57,453 nucleotides of DNA from Alkalicoccus sp. (GCA_007692495.1 REBZ01000085.1:1-57453); one strand, 5' to 3'; numbered from the stretch's first letter, positions 24,298 through 36,509 are shown. Program-made: numbers and translations. The notes: generated by a model from the sequence alone, not told the origin.

Positions 24298-26553
24298 TTA
24301 CTCTCCTTCATTCAGCCTGCTGACGAGAGAAGTATTCCTGACGAGCTCCCGGCTGCTTTCCACTCCTATCTGCAGGGCATCCCATTCCCCGCACAAAAGC
24401 AGAAATTTCTTTGCTCTCGTAATACCGGTGTAAATCAGTTTCCTCCTCAGCATCCGGTAATAACTTTTGACAACCGGCATGATAACAATCGGAAATTCGC
24501 TTCCCTGGGATTTGTGAATCGAACAGCAGTATGCGTGTGTAATCTGTGTAAGGTCCTGTTTCGAATAAATAACTTCTATGCCGTCAAAGGAAATAACGAC
24601 CTGGAGCTTGTTATCCGCAGTTTCCCGTTCTGTTAAGACAGCAACAATTTCACCGCGGTCTCCATTAAAAACGTTTTCCTCCGGATTATTCACGAGCTGC
24701 AGAACCATATCACCTACTCTGTACATGACATCCCCAAAAGGCACTTCCTTCGTTTTTTCCCCTTTTGGATTAAAAAGCTCCTGCAGCATACGGTTGAGAC
24801 TGTCGATACCGGCCGCTCCCCTGTACATAGGAGCAAGCACCTGAATGTCCCTTGCCGTATAGCCTTTGGAAGCCGCCCCCCGGCATATTTTTTCCACAGC
24901 TTCTGCTGCGTCAGCCGGAGCACAAGGGAAAAAGCGCAGATCGTCACTTGATTTATCTACCCCTGCCGGCAGCATCCCGTTTTTTACTTCGTGGGAAAAA
25001 GTAATAATTCTCGAGTTTTCCGACTGTCTGAAAATTTCAGTCAGCCGGACGGTTGGAATACGGTCCGATTCCAAAAGGTCTGTCAGCACTTGACCAGGAC
25101 CGACAGAAGGAAGCTGATCCTCATCCCCCACGATAATAACCTGCATTCCGGCAGGGACAGCCCGGAACAACTGATTGGCAAGCCATGTATCCACCATGGA
25201 CATTTCATCAAGAATCAGCAGTTCCCCATCCAGCGGTGTATCTTCATCCTTTTCGAAACCTTCTTCATCCATTCCTTTATACCCAAGCAGGCGGTGAATT
25301 GTAGAAGCCGGGAGTCCGGTCGATTCCGTCATCCTCTTCGCAGCACGACCTGTAGGGGCTGCCAGAAGAAAAGGAAAAGGGGCGCTTTTTCCCTTGTAGT
25401 CTTCCGGGTTCAATGATAAATTTTTCAAGGACGCAAAAACTTCAATAACCCCTTGGATGACTGTCGTTTTGCCGGTGCCCGGCCCGCCTGTCAAAAGCAT
25501 AACTGACGTGTCGAGTGCTTTTTCAATCGCCTGCTTCTGTGATTCTGCATAGGAAACATTGTACTTCTCTTCTACCTCTCCTATCGCCTTCAGCATCTCG
25601 GATTCCGGATAATTTTCCCTGTTGTCAACGTAAAGCAGCCGGCTGAGACTCGTTGAAATACCTTTTTCTGCATAGAAAAGAGAGGGAATGTACATCGCGT
25701 CGTCTTCCACAATAATTTTCTCTTCCTCTGCCAGACCAGTAATAATATCTGCCGTCTTCCGTGGATCCACGGAAGGCTGTCCCCCATGCTCAAGCAGTTC
25801 CACGGATTTTATTACTACTTCTTCATTTTTGACGAAGACATGCCCTTCATTCAGGCATTGTTCGTAAAGTGTAAAAAGAACTGCTGCCTTTATACGGTCC
25901 GGATGATCCCCGGTAACCCCCTGCTTTCTGCCGATCTGGTCAGCTTTAATAAAGCCGACGCCTTCTACATCCTCCACCATCTGGTAAGGATTTGTTTCAA
26001 TCATCCGGAGGGCTTCTGTCTGGTATGTCTGGTAAATTTTTATTGCAAGCTTCAGCCCGAAGCCATATTCATACAGCTTCATCAGTACTTCTTCGATTCC
26101 CTGATCCTCCATCAGCTGTTCATGGATGAGGCCGGCTTTTTCCGAATCGAGCTTAGGTACTTCCTCCAGCCGGCTTGGATGGGCCAGAATGACGGAAATA
26201 GCGTCTGTGCCGAAAGTATTCACTATGTTTTCTGCTGTTTTTTTTCCTATCCCAGGAAAACGGTCACTGGAAAAATACAGGACGAGCCCCTGTTTCGTAT
26301 CCGGCAGCTCTTTTTTATATGTATCAAATTTAAACTGTTTACCAAATCGGGGATGATCGCTCATATTACCATGGAAAAGGTACATCGTATCTTTTTCGGG
26401 CCTGGCCATAAGCCCTACTACTACCGCTTCTTTTTCCTGTACCTCGTCTGATGAACTGATCACTTTTAATTTGGCAACTGTGTAAAGAGAATCTTCCTGA
26501 TGATAAATCAGGTGGAGAAGTTCTCCTTTAATATATGGCTGCTGTTCCTCCAC
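24298..26553 (-). CDS. recD2: ATP-dependent RecD2-type DNA helicase (YrrC)
   Basis: A 751-residue 5'-3' helicase of the RecD2 group involved in DNA repair and replication fork handling. N-terminal OB/HhH part (DRFPGIGKKTAENIVNTFG), Walker A LLTGGPGTGKTTVI (about residue 350), Walker B LILDEMSMVD, GDEDQLPSVGPG, and C-terminal THAYCCSIHKSQGSEF and TGITRAKK. The start is GTG 26553 after AGGAGGTGAATCAG; the upstream frame to 26625 is the end of yrrB. Somewhat shorter than B. subtilis RecD2 (798). Coupled to yrrB. Confidence 0.93.
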   Translation of the reverse strand: MEEQQPYIKGELLHLIYHQEDSLYTVAKLKVISSSDEVQEKEAVVVGLMARPEKDTMYLFHGNMSDHPRFGKQFKFDTYKKELPDTKQGLVLYFSSDRFPGIGKKTAENIVNTFGTDAISVILAHPSRLEEVPKLDSEKAGLIHEQLMEDQGIEEVLMKLYEYGFGLKLAIKIYQTYQTEALRMIETNPYQMVEDVEGVGFIKADQIGRKQGVTGDHPDRIKAAVLFTLYEQCLNEGHVFVKNEEVVIKSVELLEHGGQPSVDPRKTADIITGLAEEEKIIVEDDAMYIPSLFYAEKGISTSLSRLLYVDNRENYPESEMLKAIGEVEEKYNVSYAESQKQAIEKALDTSVMLLTGGPGTGKTTVIQGVIEVFASLKNLSLNPEDYKGKSAPFPFLLAAPTGRAAKRMTESTGLPASTIHRLLGYKGMDEEGFEKDEDTPLDGELLILDEMSMVDTWLANQLFRAVPAGMQVIIVGDEDQLPSVGPGQVLTDLLESDRIPTVRLTEIFRQSENSRIITFSHEVKNGMLPAGVDKSSDDLRFFPCAPADAAEAVEKICRGAASKGYTARDIQVLAPMYRGAAGIDSLNRMLQELFNPKGEKTKEVPFGDVMYRVGDMVLQLVNNPEENVFNGDRGEIVAVLTERETADNKLQVVISFDGIEVIYSKQDLTQITHAYCCSIHKSQGSEFPIVIMPVVKSYYRMLRRKLIYTGITRAKKFLLLCGEWDALQIGVESSRELVRNTSLVSRLNEGE

Positions 26554-26569
26554 CTGATTCACCTCCTGT

Positions 26570-27241
26570 TTACTCTTCCATCTCCCCCGACAGAATTTTT
26601 TCCATCTGTTTTTTTCCATTCGCACTTAATGAATGTTCCGGCTGAATTTCGAGTGCTTTATTAAACATATCCAGCGCCTGCTCTGCATCCTGCTTGTATG
26701 CATAGCCGACTCCAAGATTAAAATAGCTGTCGGCATGTTCTTTATCCAGCTCCAATACGGTGTGAAACTGTTTCATCGCTTCATCTATTTCCTCTGCCTG
26801 GGCAAGAGCCAAACCATAGTGAAAAACAGCGTCCTTATCTTCGGGATTCAGCTCTGTCGCACGGCTCAAGTGAGGAAGCGCCCTGACAAAGTCTCCTCCC
26901 TGGAAAAAGCTCATACCGAGCATATAATAAACGTCACCCTGTATAAGTCCCTGGGCAAGGGCTTCCTGGTAGGCGTCCACCGCTTTTTTAAATTCCTCTT
27001 TGTTGTAGTAAATGTTACCAAGCCCGTAATGAGCTGTTCCTATACTGTGATCGATTTCTGCCGCCTTTTCGAAAAATACTGCTGCCCGGTCTTCTTCTCC
27101 CACTGCAGCAAGAAGGTTTCCGAAGTTCGTAAATGCGACAGCATCGGAAGGATCTTCCTCGATAGCATCATTGAGAAGCTTAGCCGCTTCTTCGATATTG
27201 CCCTCCTGCATCTGCTTGACTGCTTCTGCGTTTCTATCCAT
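26570..27241 (-). CDS. yrrB: TPR-repeat protein YrrB
   Basis: 223 residues built almost wholly of tetratricopeptide repeats (about six; e.g. AVAFTNFGNLLAAVG, AHYGLGNIYYNKEEFKKAV, DVYYMLGMSFFQGGDFVRAL, DSYFNLGVGYAYKQD). A protein-interaction scaffold of unknown partner. ATG 27241 follows AGGAGGAAGAAAACA. It lies 16 bp before recD2, as in B. subtilis, suggesting a shared transcript. Confidence 0.9.
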   Translation of the reverse strand: MDRNAEAVKQMQEGNIEEAAKLLNDAIEEDPSDAVAFTNFGNLLAAVGEEDRAAVFFEKAAEIDHSIGTAHYGLGNIYYNKEEFKKAVDAYQEALAQGLIQGDVYYMLGMSFFQGGDFVRALPHLSRATELNPEDKDAVFHYGLALAQAEEIDEAMKQFHTVLELDKEHADSYFNLGVGYAYKQDAEQALDMFNKALEIQPEHSLSANGKKQMEKILSGEMEE

Positions 27242-27294
27242 TGTTTTCTTCCTCCTGACTAAATGATATAAACTGCACACTGCTGAACTGCAAC

Positions 27295-27334
27295 AAGAAA
27301 GAAAGCTGCTGAACTGCCCGTTCTGCAGCTTTCC
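27295..27334 (-). terminator. Terminator after mnmA
   Basis: On the minus strand GAAAGCTGC.GAAC pairs with GTTC.GCAGCTTTC, followed by TTTCTTGTT. It separates the cymR-mnmA unit from yrrB-recD2. Confidence 0.65.
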
Positions 27335-27339
27335 TTTGT

Positions 27340-29600
<2,261 letters not shown>

Positions 29601-29614
29601 AAGAGTCATTCCTC

Positions 29615-30034
29615 CTAAATATAAAACATGTAGTTGTCCTGGCTTCCCTCATCTTTGTATTCGGCCAGATCTTTCAATGTTGTTGAATCCAGCACTTCTT
29701 TGACAGCATCGCGGATTTTAATCCATAGATCCCGTTTTGCCGGTTCCTCATCTTCAATAATTTCCACAGGAGTTATCGGTCCTTCCAGGACGCGGATAAC
29801 ATCCCCGGCAGTAACGTTCTCGGGTGCATCAGCAAGCATATAGCCGCCGTAGGCCCCTCTTACGCTTTTGACGAGCATTGCATTTCGCAGCGGAGCAATC
29901 AGCTGCTCCAGGTAGTGCTCAGAAAGAGAATGATCCTTTGCGATTGATTTCAGGGAAACAGGTCCATCCCCATGCTTTTTTGCGAGTGCAATCATAATTG
30001 TGAGTCCGTATCTGCCTTTAGTTGATATTTTCAA
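29615..30034 (-). CDS. cymR: Rrf2 family transcriptional regulator CymR
   Basis: Master repressor of cysteine metabolism in Bacillus, working with CysK. 139 residues: winged helix N-terminus STKGRYGLTIMIALA, recognition helix LSEHYLEQLIAPLRNAMLVKSVRGAYGGY, then C-terminal helical part. No Fe-S cysteines, unlike IscR. Start is TTG 30034 after GAGGGATAAACG and overlaps the upstream gene by 17 bp. Head of the cymR-iscS-mnmA sulfur unit. Confidence 0.93.
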   Translation of the reverse strand: MKISTKGRYGLTIMIALAKKHGDGPVSLKSIAKDHSLSEHYLEQLIAPLRNAMLVKSVRGAYGGYMLADAPENVTAGDVIRVLEGPITPVEIIEDEEPAKRDLWIKIRDAVKEVLDSTTLKDLAEYKDEGSQDNYMFYI

Positions 30035-30668
30035 CGTTTATCCCTCTTTCCTTAATTCGATTCATCCATATGCTGCATATATTAAGAGAATATCCTGTTA
30101 CGTGTCCTATCGTCAGGCTGAATAAAATAGTTCCGAGAAAGACCGGACCTCCAAGCAGCCAGCCGCACGCGAGCACCAGAATTTCCATATAGGCTCTGAC
30201 ACGGGCGACGGACGCTCCCGTTTTATCGGCAAGGGCAAGCATCACACTGTCCCGCGGGCCTGCTCCGCACCGCGGGGATATATAAACGCCGATGCCGAAT
30301 CCCATAATAAGAATTCCTCCTGCCAGCATCGCAAGCTGGCCTCCCATCACGGGAGGAGTACTGATCATCCAGAGAAAAATATCTACAAAAACTCCGACGA
30401 GCAGCATATTCGCATATGCTCCTGCCTGAGGCAGTGTCCTTGTTAGAATTGAAGCTGCGACAAGAAGAAGAAACCCCATGATAACCGTCCAGGTTCCTAC
30501 TGTCAGGCCGAACTGCTGCATGAGACCGATGTGAAGGACATCCCATGGTGCGCTGCCAAGTTCTGCTCGAATCATCAGTGCAGCACCGCAGCTCATAATC
30601 ATCAGGCCGATAGTAAAGACAGCCCACCGGAAGATGTTTCCTTCCGTATTTATTTTAAATACGCTCAT
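30018..30668 (-). CDS. YczE/YitT-type integral membrane protein
   Basis: 216 residues with about five hydrophobic segments (WAVFTIGLMIMSCGAALMI, GTWTVIMGFLLLVAASIL, ANMLLVGVFVDIFLWMI, LAMLAGGILIMGFGIGVYI, EILVLACGWLLGG) and the family motif SAPWDVLHIGL plus SPRCGAGPRDSVMLAL. Transport-like appearance, function unknown. ATG 30668 follows AGGAGGCCGAA. It overlaps cymR, so it may be cotranscribed with the cysteine regulator. Confidence 0.85.
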   Translation of the reverse strand: MSVFKINTEGNIFRWAVFTIGLMIMSCGAALMIRAELGSAPWDVLHIGLMQQFGLTVGTWTVIMGFLLLVAASILTRTLPQAGAYANMLLVGVFVDIFLWMISTPPVMGGQLAMLAGGILIMGFGIGVYISPRCGAGPRDSVMLALADKTGASVARVRAYMEILVLACGWLLGGPVFLGTILFSLTIGHVTGYSLNICSIWMNRIKERGINVENIN

Positions 30669-30751
30669 TTCGGCCTCCTGTCCTGCCAGTCTGCTGTTCA
30701 TTATATCATGAAATAAATAGTCGAAACAGCCTGCTGACTGCCTATAACCCT

Positions 30752-30779
30752 TTGCATTTTAACGGCCTTCCGCTAAAAT
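30752..30779 (+). promoter_or_regulatory. Promoter of rarA
   Basis: TTGCAT (30752-30757) and TAAAAT (30774-30779) are spaced by 16 bp, 48 bp before the rarA ATG. Confidence 0.5.
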
Positions 30780-30826
30780 TGCAATAAGCCCGCCTATGAA
30801 ATGCAAAAAGCAGGAGGAAGATACAA

Positions 30827-32149
30827 ATGGATCTTTTTAACTATAAACCAGCCACTGGCAGACCCCTTGCCTCCCGGATGCGTCCCCGCACAATCGATGA
30901 AATTCACGGCCAGAAAGACATTATCGGTCCTGGAACGCTGCTGCGCAGAGCAGTGGAAGCAGACCGGCTTTCCGCCATGATATTCCACGGTCCGCCGGGA
31001 ACTGGAAAAACGACACTCGCCCGTGTAATAGCAGAATCTTCTGCTGCCTATTTCGAACAGCTGAATGCTGTTACTGCCGGGGTAAAAGATGTGAAGGACA
31101 TAACTGTAAAAGCGAAAGACCGCCTCGGAATTGAAGGGCAGAAAACCGTTCTGTTTATCGATGAAATTCATCGTTTCAATAAAAATCAGCAGGATGCACT
31201 CCTTCCGCATGTGGAGGATGGAACAGTCATCCTGATCGGTGCGACGACTGAAAATCCTATGTTTGAAGTGAACGCAGCTCTCCTTTCCCGATCCAGATTG
31301 TTTACACTTACCCGCCTGTCGGATGAAAATATGAAAGAAGTTATCCGGGAGGCACTGCAGGACAAAGAAAGAGGTTTCGGAGAATACGAGATTGATTTCC
31401 ACGAAGAAGCAATGAACCATATTATCGATGTAGCCCAGGGAGATGCCAGGACTGCCTTGAATGCAGTCGAGCTGGCTGTTCTGACGACAGATCCGGATGA
31501 CAGAGGCCGGATTGTAATCGGCACAGCCACGGCAGAGCAGTCTATCCAGAAGCGTATGATTCAATACGACAAAGATGGCGACAACCATTACGATACAGTT
31601 TCAGCCTTTATTAAAAGCATCCGCGGTTCTGATCCGGATGCCACTCTATACTGGCTGGCAAAAATGATTTATGCCGGTGAAGATGCCCGTTTTATTGCAA
31701 GAAGACTTTATGTACATGCCGCAGAAGATGTCGGTCTCGCAGACCCAAATGCTTTATTAATTGCCGAAGCTGCCTATCACGCCGTTGAATTTATCGGTAT
31801 GCCGGAAGCGAGAATTCCTCTCGCAGAAGCAGCGCTTTATCTTGCTACTGCCCCGAAAAGCAATGCCGTTATTACCGGTATAGATGCCGCTTTAAATACT
31901 GTAAAAAAAGAAAAGACAGGGGAAGTCCCCCTTCACCTGAGAGACGCCCATTATAAAGGAGCAGAAAAGCTTGGTCACGGAGGCGGCTATCTCTATCCCC
32001 ACCATTACGAGCATCATTACGTCGTTCAGCAGTACCTTCCGGATCATTTGAAAAATAAGCATTTTTACAGCCCTTCGGTGAATGGATATGAAAAAACTGT
32101 ACAGAAGCGCCTTGATTACTTTAACGAGCGCAGAAAGAAAAGCCAATAA
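30827..32149 (+). CDS. rarA: Replication-associated recombination protein RarA (MgsA)
   Basis: AAA+ ATPase acting at stalled replication forks. 440 residues with MRPRTIDEIHGQKDIIG N-terminus, Walker A FHGPPGTGKTTLARV (about residues 51-65), Walker [14 protein letters not shown], sensor GATTENP and the C-terminal RarA tetramer domain (YLATAPKSN, GYLYPHHYEHH). The only plus-strand gene in this part of the block, converging on the 6S RNA gene. ATG after AGGAGGAAG. Confidence 0.95.
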   Translation: MDLFNYKPATGRPLASRMRPRTIDEIHGQKDIIGPGTLLRRAVEADRLSAMIFHGPPGTGKTTLARVIAESSAAYFEQLNAVTAGVKDVKDITVKAKDRLGIEGQKTVLFIDEIHRFNKNQQDALLPHVEDGTVILIGATTENPMFEVNAALLSRSRLFTLTRLSDENMKEVIREALQDKERGFGEYEIDFHEEAMNHIIDVAQGDARTALNAVELAVLTTDPDDRGRIVIGTATAEQSIQKRMIQYDKDGDNHYDTVSAFIKSIRGSDPDATLYWLAKMIYAGEDARFIARRLYVHAAEDVGLADPNALLIAEAAYHAVEFIGMPEARIPLAEAALYLATAPKSNAVITGIDAALNTVKKEKTGEVPLHLRDAHYKGAEKLGHGGGYLYPHHYEHHYVVQQYLPDHLKNKHFYSPSVNGYEKTVQKRLDYFNERRKKSQ

Positions 32150-32188
32150 CAAAAAACTGACCAGGGCTTCCGCTCCGGTCAGTTTTTA
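32150..32188. terminator. Bidirectional terminator between rarA and 6S RNA
   Basis: AAAAAACTGACC pairs with GGTCAGTTTTT, with GGGCTTCCGCTCC between them. T-runs occur on both strands, so it ends rarA and the 6S transcript. Confidence 0.85.
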
Positions 32189-32202
32189 ATATCGTTAAGT
32201 AT

Positions 32203-32385
32203 AAGAGTCCCGGGCATGCCGTCCCTTAGACTCGCTTTGAACCTGCGGTGGCAGGTGGGTGCCCTGTCCGTCTGTACAAACTTCCTTCTCTTACAAGGCG
32301 TGCTTTTCCATACGGAACCTTCAGGCTCCCGACGTGAAAATGTTGGCTCAAACTCGGTAGTATGCACGAGCATCTCAGGACTCTT
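32203..32385 (-). ncRNA. 6S RNA (6S-1/BsrA type)
   Basis: A regulator of sigma-A RNA polymerase. On the minus strand the RNA begins AAGAGTCCTGAGATG and ends ACGGCATGCCCGGGACTCTT; the ends pair through AAGAGTCC/GGACTCTT, and the stem extends by TAT/ATA. Position between aspS and rarA matches B. subtilis bsrA, and the 3' half CGGCATGCCCGGGACT looks like the Bacillus 6S-1 closing stem. About 183 nt. The predicted promoter lies some 20 nt upstream of the stem, consistent with a processed 5' extension as in B. subtilis. Ends are approximate. Confidence 0.85.
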
Positions 32386-32412
32386 ATATTGGATAACGAT
32401 GTCTATATTTAT

Positions 32413-32441
32413 ACTATAATCCATAACATGGAATGATGCAA
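32413..32441 (-). promoter_or_regulatory. Promoter of the 6S RNA gene
   Basis: On the minus strand TTGCAT (32436-32441) and TATAGT (32413-32418) are separated by exactly 17 bp. Transcription would start near 32406. Confidence 0.65.
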
Positions 32442-32495
32442 GACTTAATAACAAAAAATTCTGAATACAGTAAGCGCTTCCATATTAAAGCAGAA

Positions 32496-32540
32496 GACAC
32501 CGGCAGACAATGAAGTCTGCCGGTATCCAGTTTTTTTGAA
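32496..32540 (+). terminator. Plus-strand hairpin between 6S RNA and aspS
   Basis: ACCGGCAGAC-aatgaa-GTCTGCCGGT is a perfect 10-bp stem, then tccagTTTTTTT, reading left to right on the plus strand. No plus-strand gene lies upstream except rarA, which has its own terminator. A family-1 end fragment follows at 32586-32605 (TTATCAACAGCC). Confidence 0.65.
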
Positions 32541-32637
32541 AACATATCCTCTGCGCCCTCTAAAAGCTGGTCACAATATGATAAATCTGATTATCAACAG
32601 CCGCTAATTTCAAACAAGGGATCTTTCAGCATCTTCT

Positions 32638-34422
32638 CTACTCTTTTTTGTCTTTTTTCGGCTTTATCTGCAGCTGCAGCTCATCCAGCTTCTCTTTCTC
32701 CACTCCGCTTGGTGCGTTCGTAAGAAGACAGCTGGCACTTGCTGTTTTAGGAAAAGCAATCGTATCGCGCAGATTATGACGGTCTGCAAGAATCATTACT
32801 AGGCGGTCCAGCCCGAGAGCAATTCCTCCATGAGGCGGTGTTCCGTATTCAAAAGCATCCAGAAGAAAACCGAATTGTTTCTTCGCTTCCTCTTCCGAAA
32901 ATCCAAGCGCCCGGAACATCTGCTCCTGAAGATTTCTTTCGAATATCCGCTGCGAGCCCCCGCCGAGTTCATAGCCATTGAGAACGAGGTCGTAAGCTTC
33001 GGCACGTACCTCTTCCGGGTTCGAACCGAGTTTGTTTTCATCTTCCTTCACTGGACGTGTGAACGGGTGGTGCTCCGCAGCATATCGTTCTTCCTCCTCA
33101 TCATAGGAAAGAAGAGGAAACTCTGTTACCCAGAGAAAATCAAATGTATTCGGCTCAATAAGCTCCAGATCTCTCGCAAATTTTGTCCGCAGTGCACCGA
33201 GGACATCCCATACAACTTTTATTTTATCCGCTGCAAAAAACAGTACGTCCCCTGCTTCCGCCTGAAATGATTCTATCAGTTCCGCCTGGGCAGTTTCATC
33301 AAAAAACTTGGCTATTGGTCCTTTTACTTCTGTTTCTGATTCGACTTTGAGCCAGGCCAGTCCTTTGGCTCCGTAGATCTCAGCAAAACTTCCGAGACTG
33401 TCGAGGTCTTTTCGGGAATAGCTTCCGGCAATGCCCTTCACGCAGATTCCTTTCACACTTCCGCCCCCTGAAGCTGCAGAAGCAAACACTTTGAAATCAC
33501 TGTCCTTTACTTGTTCGGAAACATCAACAAGCTCCATCCCAAAGCGGGTGTCCGGCTTGTCAGACCCGTACCGGTTCATAGCTTCCTGATATGTCAGCCG
33601 TTTAAACGGAGAAGATACTTCCACTCCGCGGAGCTTTTTGACGAGTCCGGTCATCATTTTTTCCATCATTTCCAGAAGCTCCTCTTTTCCCATAAAGGAT
33701 GCTTCAATGTCGACCTGTGTGAATTCCGGCTGCCTGTCGGCACGTAGATCTTCATCACGGAAGCAGCGGGCTATCTGGAAGTAGCGCTCGAAGCCGGAAA
33801 CCATTAACAGCTGCTTAAAAAGCTGCGGGGACTGTGGAAGGGCATAAAACTCCCCGTGGTGGACCCGTGAAGGAACAAGATAGTCCCGGGCTCCTTCCGG
33901 TGTGCTTTTTGTCAGCATCGGAGTTTCTATTTCCATGAACTGCTCTTCATCAAGAAAGTCTCTGATCAGCTTTGTCGTACGGCTTCTGAGCTTCATCGTT
34001 TCATGCATATTAGGACGCCGGAGATCGAGATATCTGTACCTTAGGCGGACATCTTCACTTAGTTCTGTTTCGTCTTCGATCATAAACGGCAGCCCTTTGG
34101 AAGCGTTCAGAACCTCCACTTTGTCTATCAGCACTTCGATCTTTCCGGTAGAAATTTTGTCGTTTACATTTTCTTCATCTCTCTTCAGAACTTCCCCTTC
34201 CACTTCCAGTACGAATTCACTTCTGACGTTTTCAGCTGTTTTAAGCGCTTCGGGTTGAACTTCGCCGTTAAATACGATCTGTACCTGACCTTCTCTGTCC
34301 CGCAGGTCAATAAATATTACCTGCCCCAGGTCACGACGCCTTTTCACCCAGCCCTGCAGAATAACACGTTCTCCTGTCTGCTGTTCGGATAATTCTCCAC
34401 ACGTATGAGTACGTTTTTTCAT
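32638..34422 (-). CDS. aspS: Aspartyl-tRNA synthetase
   Basis: 594-residue class IIb enzyme: N-terminal OB-fold ([24 protein letters not shown]), bacterial insertion domain, motif 2 [18 protein letters not shown] (about residues 216-233), and motif 3 [14 protein letters not shown] near residue 528. Length matches bacterial AspRS. Starts 1 nt from the hisS stop, so it is translated from the hisS transcript and controlled by the same T-box. Confidence 0.96.
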   Translation of the reverse strand: MKKRTHTCGELSEQQTGERVILQGWVKRRRDLGQVIFIDLRDREGQVQIVFNGEVQPEALKTAENVRSEFVLEVEGEVLKRDEENVNDKISTGKIEVLIDKVEVLNASKGLPFMIEDETELSEDVRLRYRYLDLRRPNMHETMKLRSRTTKLIRDFLDEEQFMEIETPMLTKSTPEGARDYLVPSRVHHGEFYALPQSPQLFKQLLMVSGFERYFQIARCFRDEDLRADRQPEFTQVDIEASFMGKEELLEMMEKMMTGLVKKLRGVEVSSPFKRLTYQEAMNRYGSDKPDTRFGMELVDVSEQVKDSDFKVFASAASGGGSVKGICVKGIAGSYSRKDLDSLGSFAEIYGAKGLAWLKVESETEVKGPIAKFFDETAQAELIESFQAEAGDVLFFAADKIKVVWDVLGALRTKFARDLELIEPNTFDFLWVTEFPLLSYDEEEERYAAEHHPFTRPVKEDENKLGSNPEEVRAEAYDLVLNGYELGGGSQRIFERNLQEQMFRALGFSEEEAKKQFGFLLDAFEYGTPPHGGIALGLDRLVMILADRHNLRDTIAFPKTASASCLLTNAPSGVEKEKLDELQLQIKPKKDKKE

Positions 34423-34423
34423 A

Positions 34424-35710
34424 TTACTGATCCCCCTTTTCTATTCCACTGTCCATTAGTTTTTTCTCCACATTTTCCAGCGGTTCCAGGCTTTGAGTAC
34501 CATCTTGCATATTTTTTACGTTTATTTTGTTCTCAGCAAGTTCATCGTCTCCAAGAATAAGAACGTATTTTGCCTGCTGCCGGTTCGCCGCTTTCATCTG
34601 GCCTTTCATTTTTCTATCCATATAGTCCGCATCTGCAGAAAAGCCTGCAGCCCGGAGCTGGTGAAGCAGTGCCGGCACTTTTTTACGGGCCTTTTCTCCG
34701 AGCGCTGCAATATACACATCCAAATTATGTTCCCGAATCAGATCAACTCCCTGAACTTCCAGCGCCATTAGCAGCCTCTCTATACTTAGAGCAAATCCGA
34801 TACCGGGAGTTTCCGGACCACCTATATCTTCTACAAGTCCATTGTATCTGCCGCCGCCTGCAAGCGTCGTGATCGCTCCAAATCCTTCCCCGTCGATCAT
34901 AATCTCAAAAGCGGTATTATTATAGTAGTCCAGTCCCCGGACGAGCCCGGCGTCAATTTCGTAGTTAATGCCCATCTCCTCAAGAAATTCCTGTACGTCC
35001 TTAAAATATTTCCGGGACTCTTCGTTTAAGTAATCGAGAATGGAAGGTGCATCTGTCATCAGTTCGTGTTCGCGATCCACTTTGCAGTCAAGAATTCGCA
35101 GCGGATTTTTGTCGAGGCGTGCCCGGCAGTCACTGCAGAATTCGTCTATACGCGGTGCAAAGTGATTCACTAAAGCGCTTCTGTGCGCCTCCCGGCTTTC
35201 TTTATCCCCGAGGCTGTTTATTATGAGCTTGAGATTATTCAGTCCGAGCTCTTTGTAAAACTCCATCGCCAGGGCGATCACCTCTGCGTCCACAGCAGGA
35301 TCCGCACTGCCAAGAGCCTCGACGCCAAACTGGACGAACTGTCTCATACGGCCGGACTGCGGCCGTTCATAACGGAACATGGGTCCTGTGTAGTAAAGTT
35401 TAACCGGCTGATTCACCCACCCGTGCATCTTCTGTTCCACGTAGGAACGTACTACCGGAGCTGTTCCTTCAGGACGAAGGGTAAGGCTTCTGCCTCCGCG
35501 GTCCTTAAATTCATACATTTCCTTCTGAACGATATCCGTAGTGTCACCGACTCCACGTGCGAATAATGCAGTCTGCTCAAATATTGGTGTTCGTATTTCC
35601 CTGTAGTTGTATCTTCGGCAGAGATCGTGGGCTTTTGCTTCGATAATCTGCCATTTTTCGGAATCCCCCGGAAGGATATCCTGGGTTCCCCGCGGTATAC
35701 TGAATGACAT
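34424..35710 (-). CDS. hisS: Histidyl-tRNA synthetase
   Basis: 428-residue class II enzyme: [10 protein letters not shown]-terminus, motif 2 with [12 protein letters not shown] and [16 protein letters not shown], histidine-binding [12 protein letters not shown] (about residue 257), motif 3 GGRYNGL and [11 protein letters not shown], and a C-terminal anticodon domain. ATG 35710 follows AGGTG; the track start 33 nt upstream falls in the leader. Forms hisS-aspS with a 1-nt gap. Confidence 0.95.
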   Translation of the reverse strand: MSFSIPRGTQDILPGDSEKWQIIEAKAHDLCRRYNYREIRTPIFEQTALFARGVGDTTDIVQKEMYEFKDRGGRSLTLRPEGTAPVVRSYVEQKMHGWVNQPVKLYYTGPMFRYERPQSGRMRQFVQFGVEALGSADPAVDAEVIALAMEFYKELGLNNLKLIINSLGDKESREAHRSALVNHFAPRIDEFCSDCRARLDKNPLRILDCKVDREHELMTDAPSILDYLNEESRKYFKDVQEFLEEMGINYEIDAGLVRGLDYYNNTAFEIMIDGEGFGAITTLAGGGRYNGLVEDIGGPETPGIGFALSIERLLMALEVQGVDLIREHNLDVYIAALGEKARKKVPALLHQLRAAGFSADADYMDRKMKGQMKAANRQQAKYVLILGDDELAENKINVKNMQDGTQSLEPLENVEKKLMDSGIEKGDQ

Positions 35711-35743
35711 TACACTTTCACCTGCTTTCCTAAATTTCTCCAT

Positions 35744-36001
35744 AAAAAAACTCCCGCCGCTGACAATGTCAGGGACGAGAGGAAATAAACCCGTGGTACC
35801 ACCCTAGTTGAAGCATACAAGCTTCCACTTTTGTCATGTAACGCCTGACGCGCGGTCTCTTTCTACTGATCTGAATGTTCAAAAGGACGCCTCCGGAGTG
35901 TTCTTTCATAAAGGACCGACGAAATGCTTCCAGCCTGCGGCATTTCTCTCTGAAGTCGGGGAAGCTTTACTACTGTTCTCCCTCTACGGCTTTATTCATA
36001 A
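35744..36001 (-). promoter_or_regulatory. T-box leader of hisS-aspS
   Basis: On the minus strand AGGGTGGTACCACGG (35791-35805) is the T-box motif and CCTGACA/TGTCAG with TTTTTTT (35744-35776) the terminator. Stem I has the CAGAGAGA motif; a CAC (His) triplet in GAACACTCCGGAG is the likely specifier. Predicts induction by uncharged tRNA-His of both hisS and aspS. It fills the 336-bp gap between hisS and dtd. Confidence 0.9.
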
Positions 36002-36007
36002 TTTCTA

Positions 36008-36036
36008 ATAATACGAATAGTTCAGGCTTCTGTCAA
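36008..36036 (-). promoter_or_regulatory. Promoter of the hisS T-box leader
   Basis: On the minus strand TTGACA (36031-36036) and TATTAT (36008-36013) have a 17-bp spacer. It lies between the dtd stop and the leader. Confidence 0.8.
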
Positions 36037-36046
36037 GAGGCCCTTA

Positions 36047-36490
36047 TTATTTGCTTTCCACAATTAAAGTTACCGGTCCATCATTTGTAAAGGAGACGTC
36101 CATCATTTCACCGAATTTCCCTGTTTCCACCTGGAGGCCGTGATGCTCTTTGAGCCGCTCATTAAAAAGGTTATATATCTCTTCCGCGTGATCCGGTCTG
36201 GCAGCCTCCATAAAATTCGGTCTTCTGCCTTTGCGGCAGTCCCCGTAAAGCGTAAACTGCGAAATGGAAAGAATTCCTCCTCCCGTATCTTTGATGGACA
36301 GATTCATTTTATCATTTTCATCTTCAAATATACGCAGACCGGCTATTTTATCGGCTGTGTAACGGGCATCCTCTACAGTGTCGTTATGTGTGACACCTAC
36401 CAGCAGGACGAACCCGTGCTCTACAGCTCCTGTAACTTCATTGTTTACCGTAACCGATGCTGTTTTGGAACGCTGTACAACGACACGCAT
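36047..36490 (-). CDS. dtd: D-aminoacyl-tRNA deacylase
   Basis: Removes D-amino acids (and Gly from tRNA-Ala) from tRNA. 147 residues with [15 protein letters not shown] start, [20 protein letters not shown] (SQFTLYGD catalytic loop, about residues 77-87) and the Gly-cis-Pro [11 protein letters not shown] at the end. 19 bp from relA, in the usual relA-dtd order. Confidence 0.96.
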   Translation of the reverse strand: MRVVVQRSKTASVTVNNEVTGAVEHGFVLLVGVTHNDTVEDARYTADKIAGLRIFEDENDKMNLSIKDTGGGILSISQFTLYGDCRKGRRPNFMEAARPDHAEEIYNLFNERLKEHHGLQVETGKFGEMMDVSFTNDGPVTLIVESK

Positions 36491-36509
36491 AATTTCCCTC
36501 TTTCTATTA

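Noticed and set aside
32179-32454. Minus-strand frame of 91 residues
   Set aside because: Lies on the 6S RNA gene and its promoter; the protein is composition-biased with no similarity seen.
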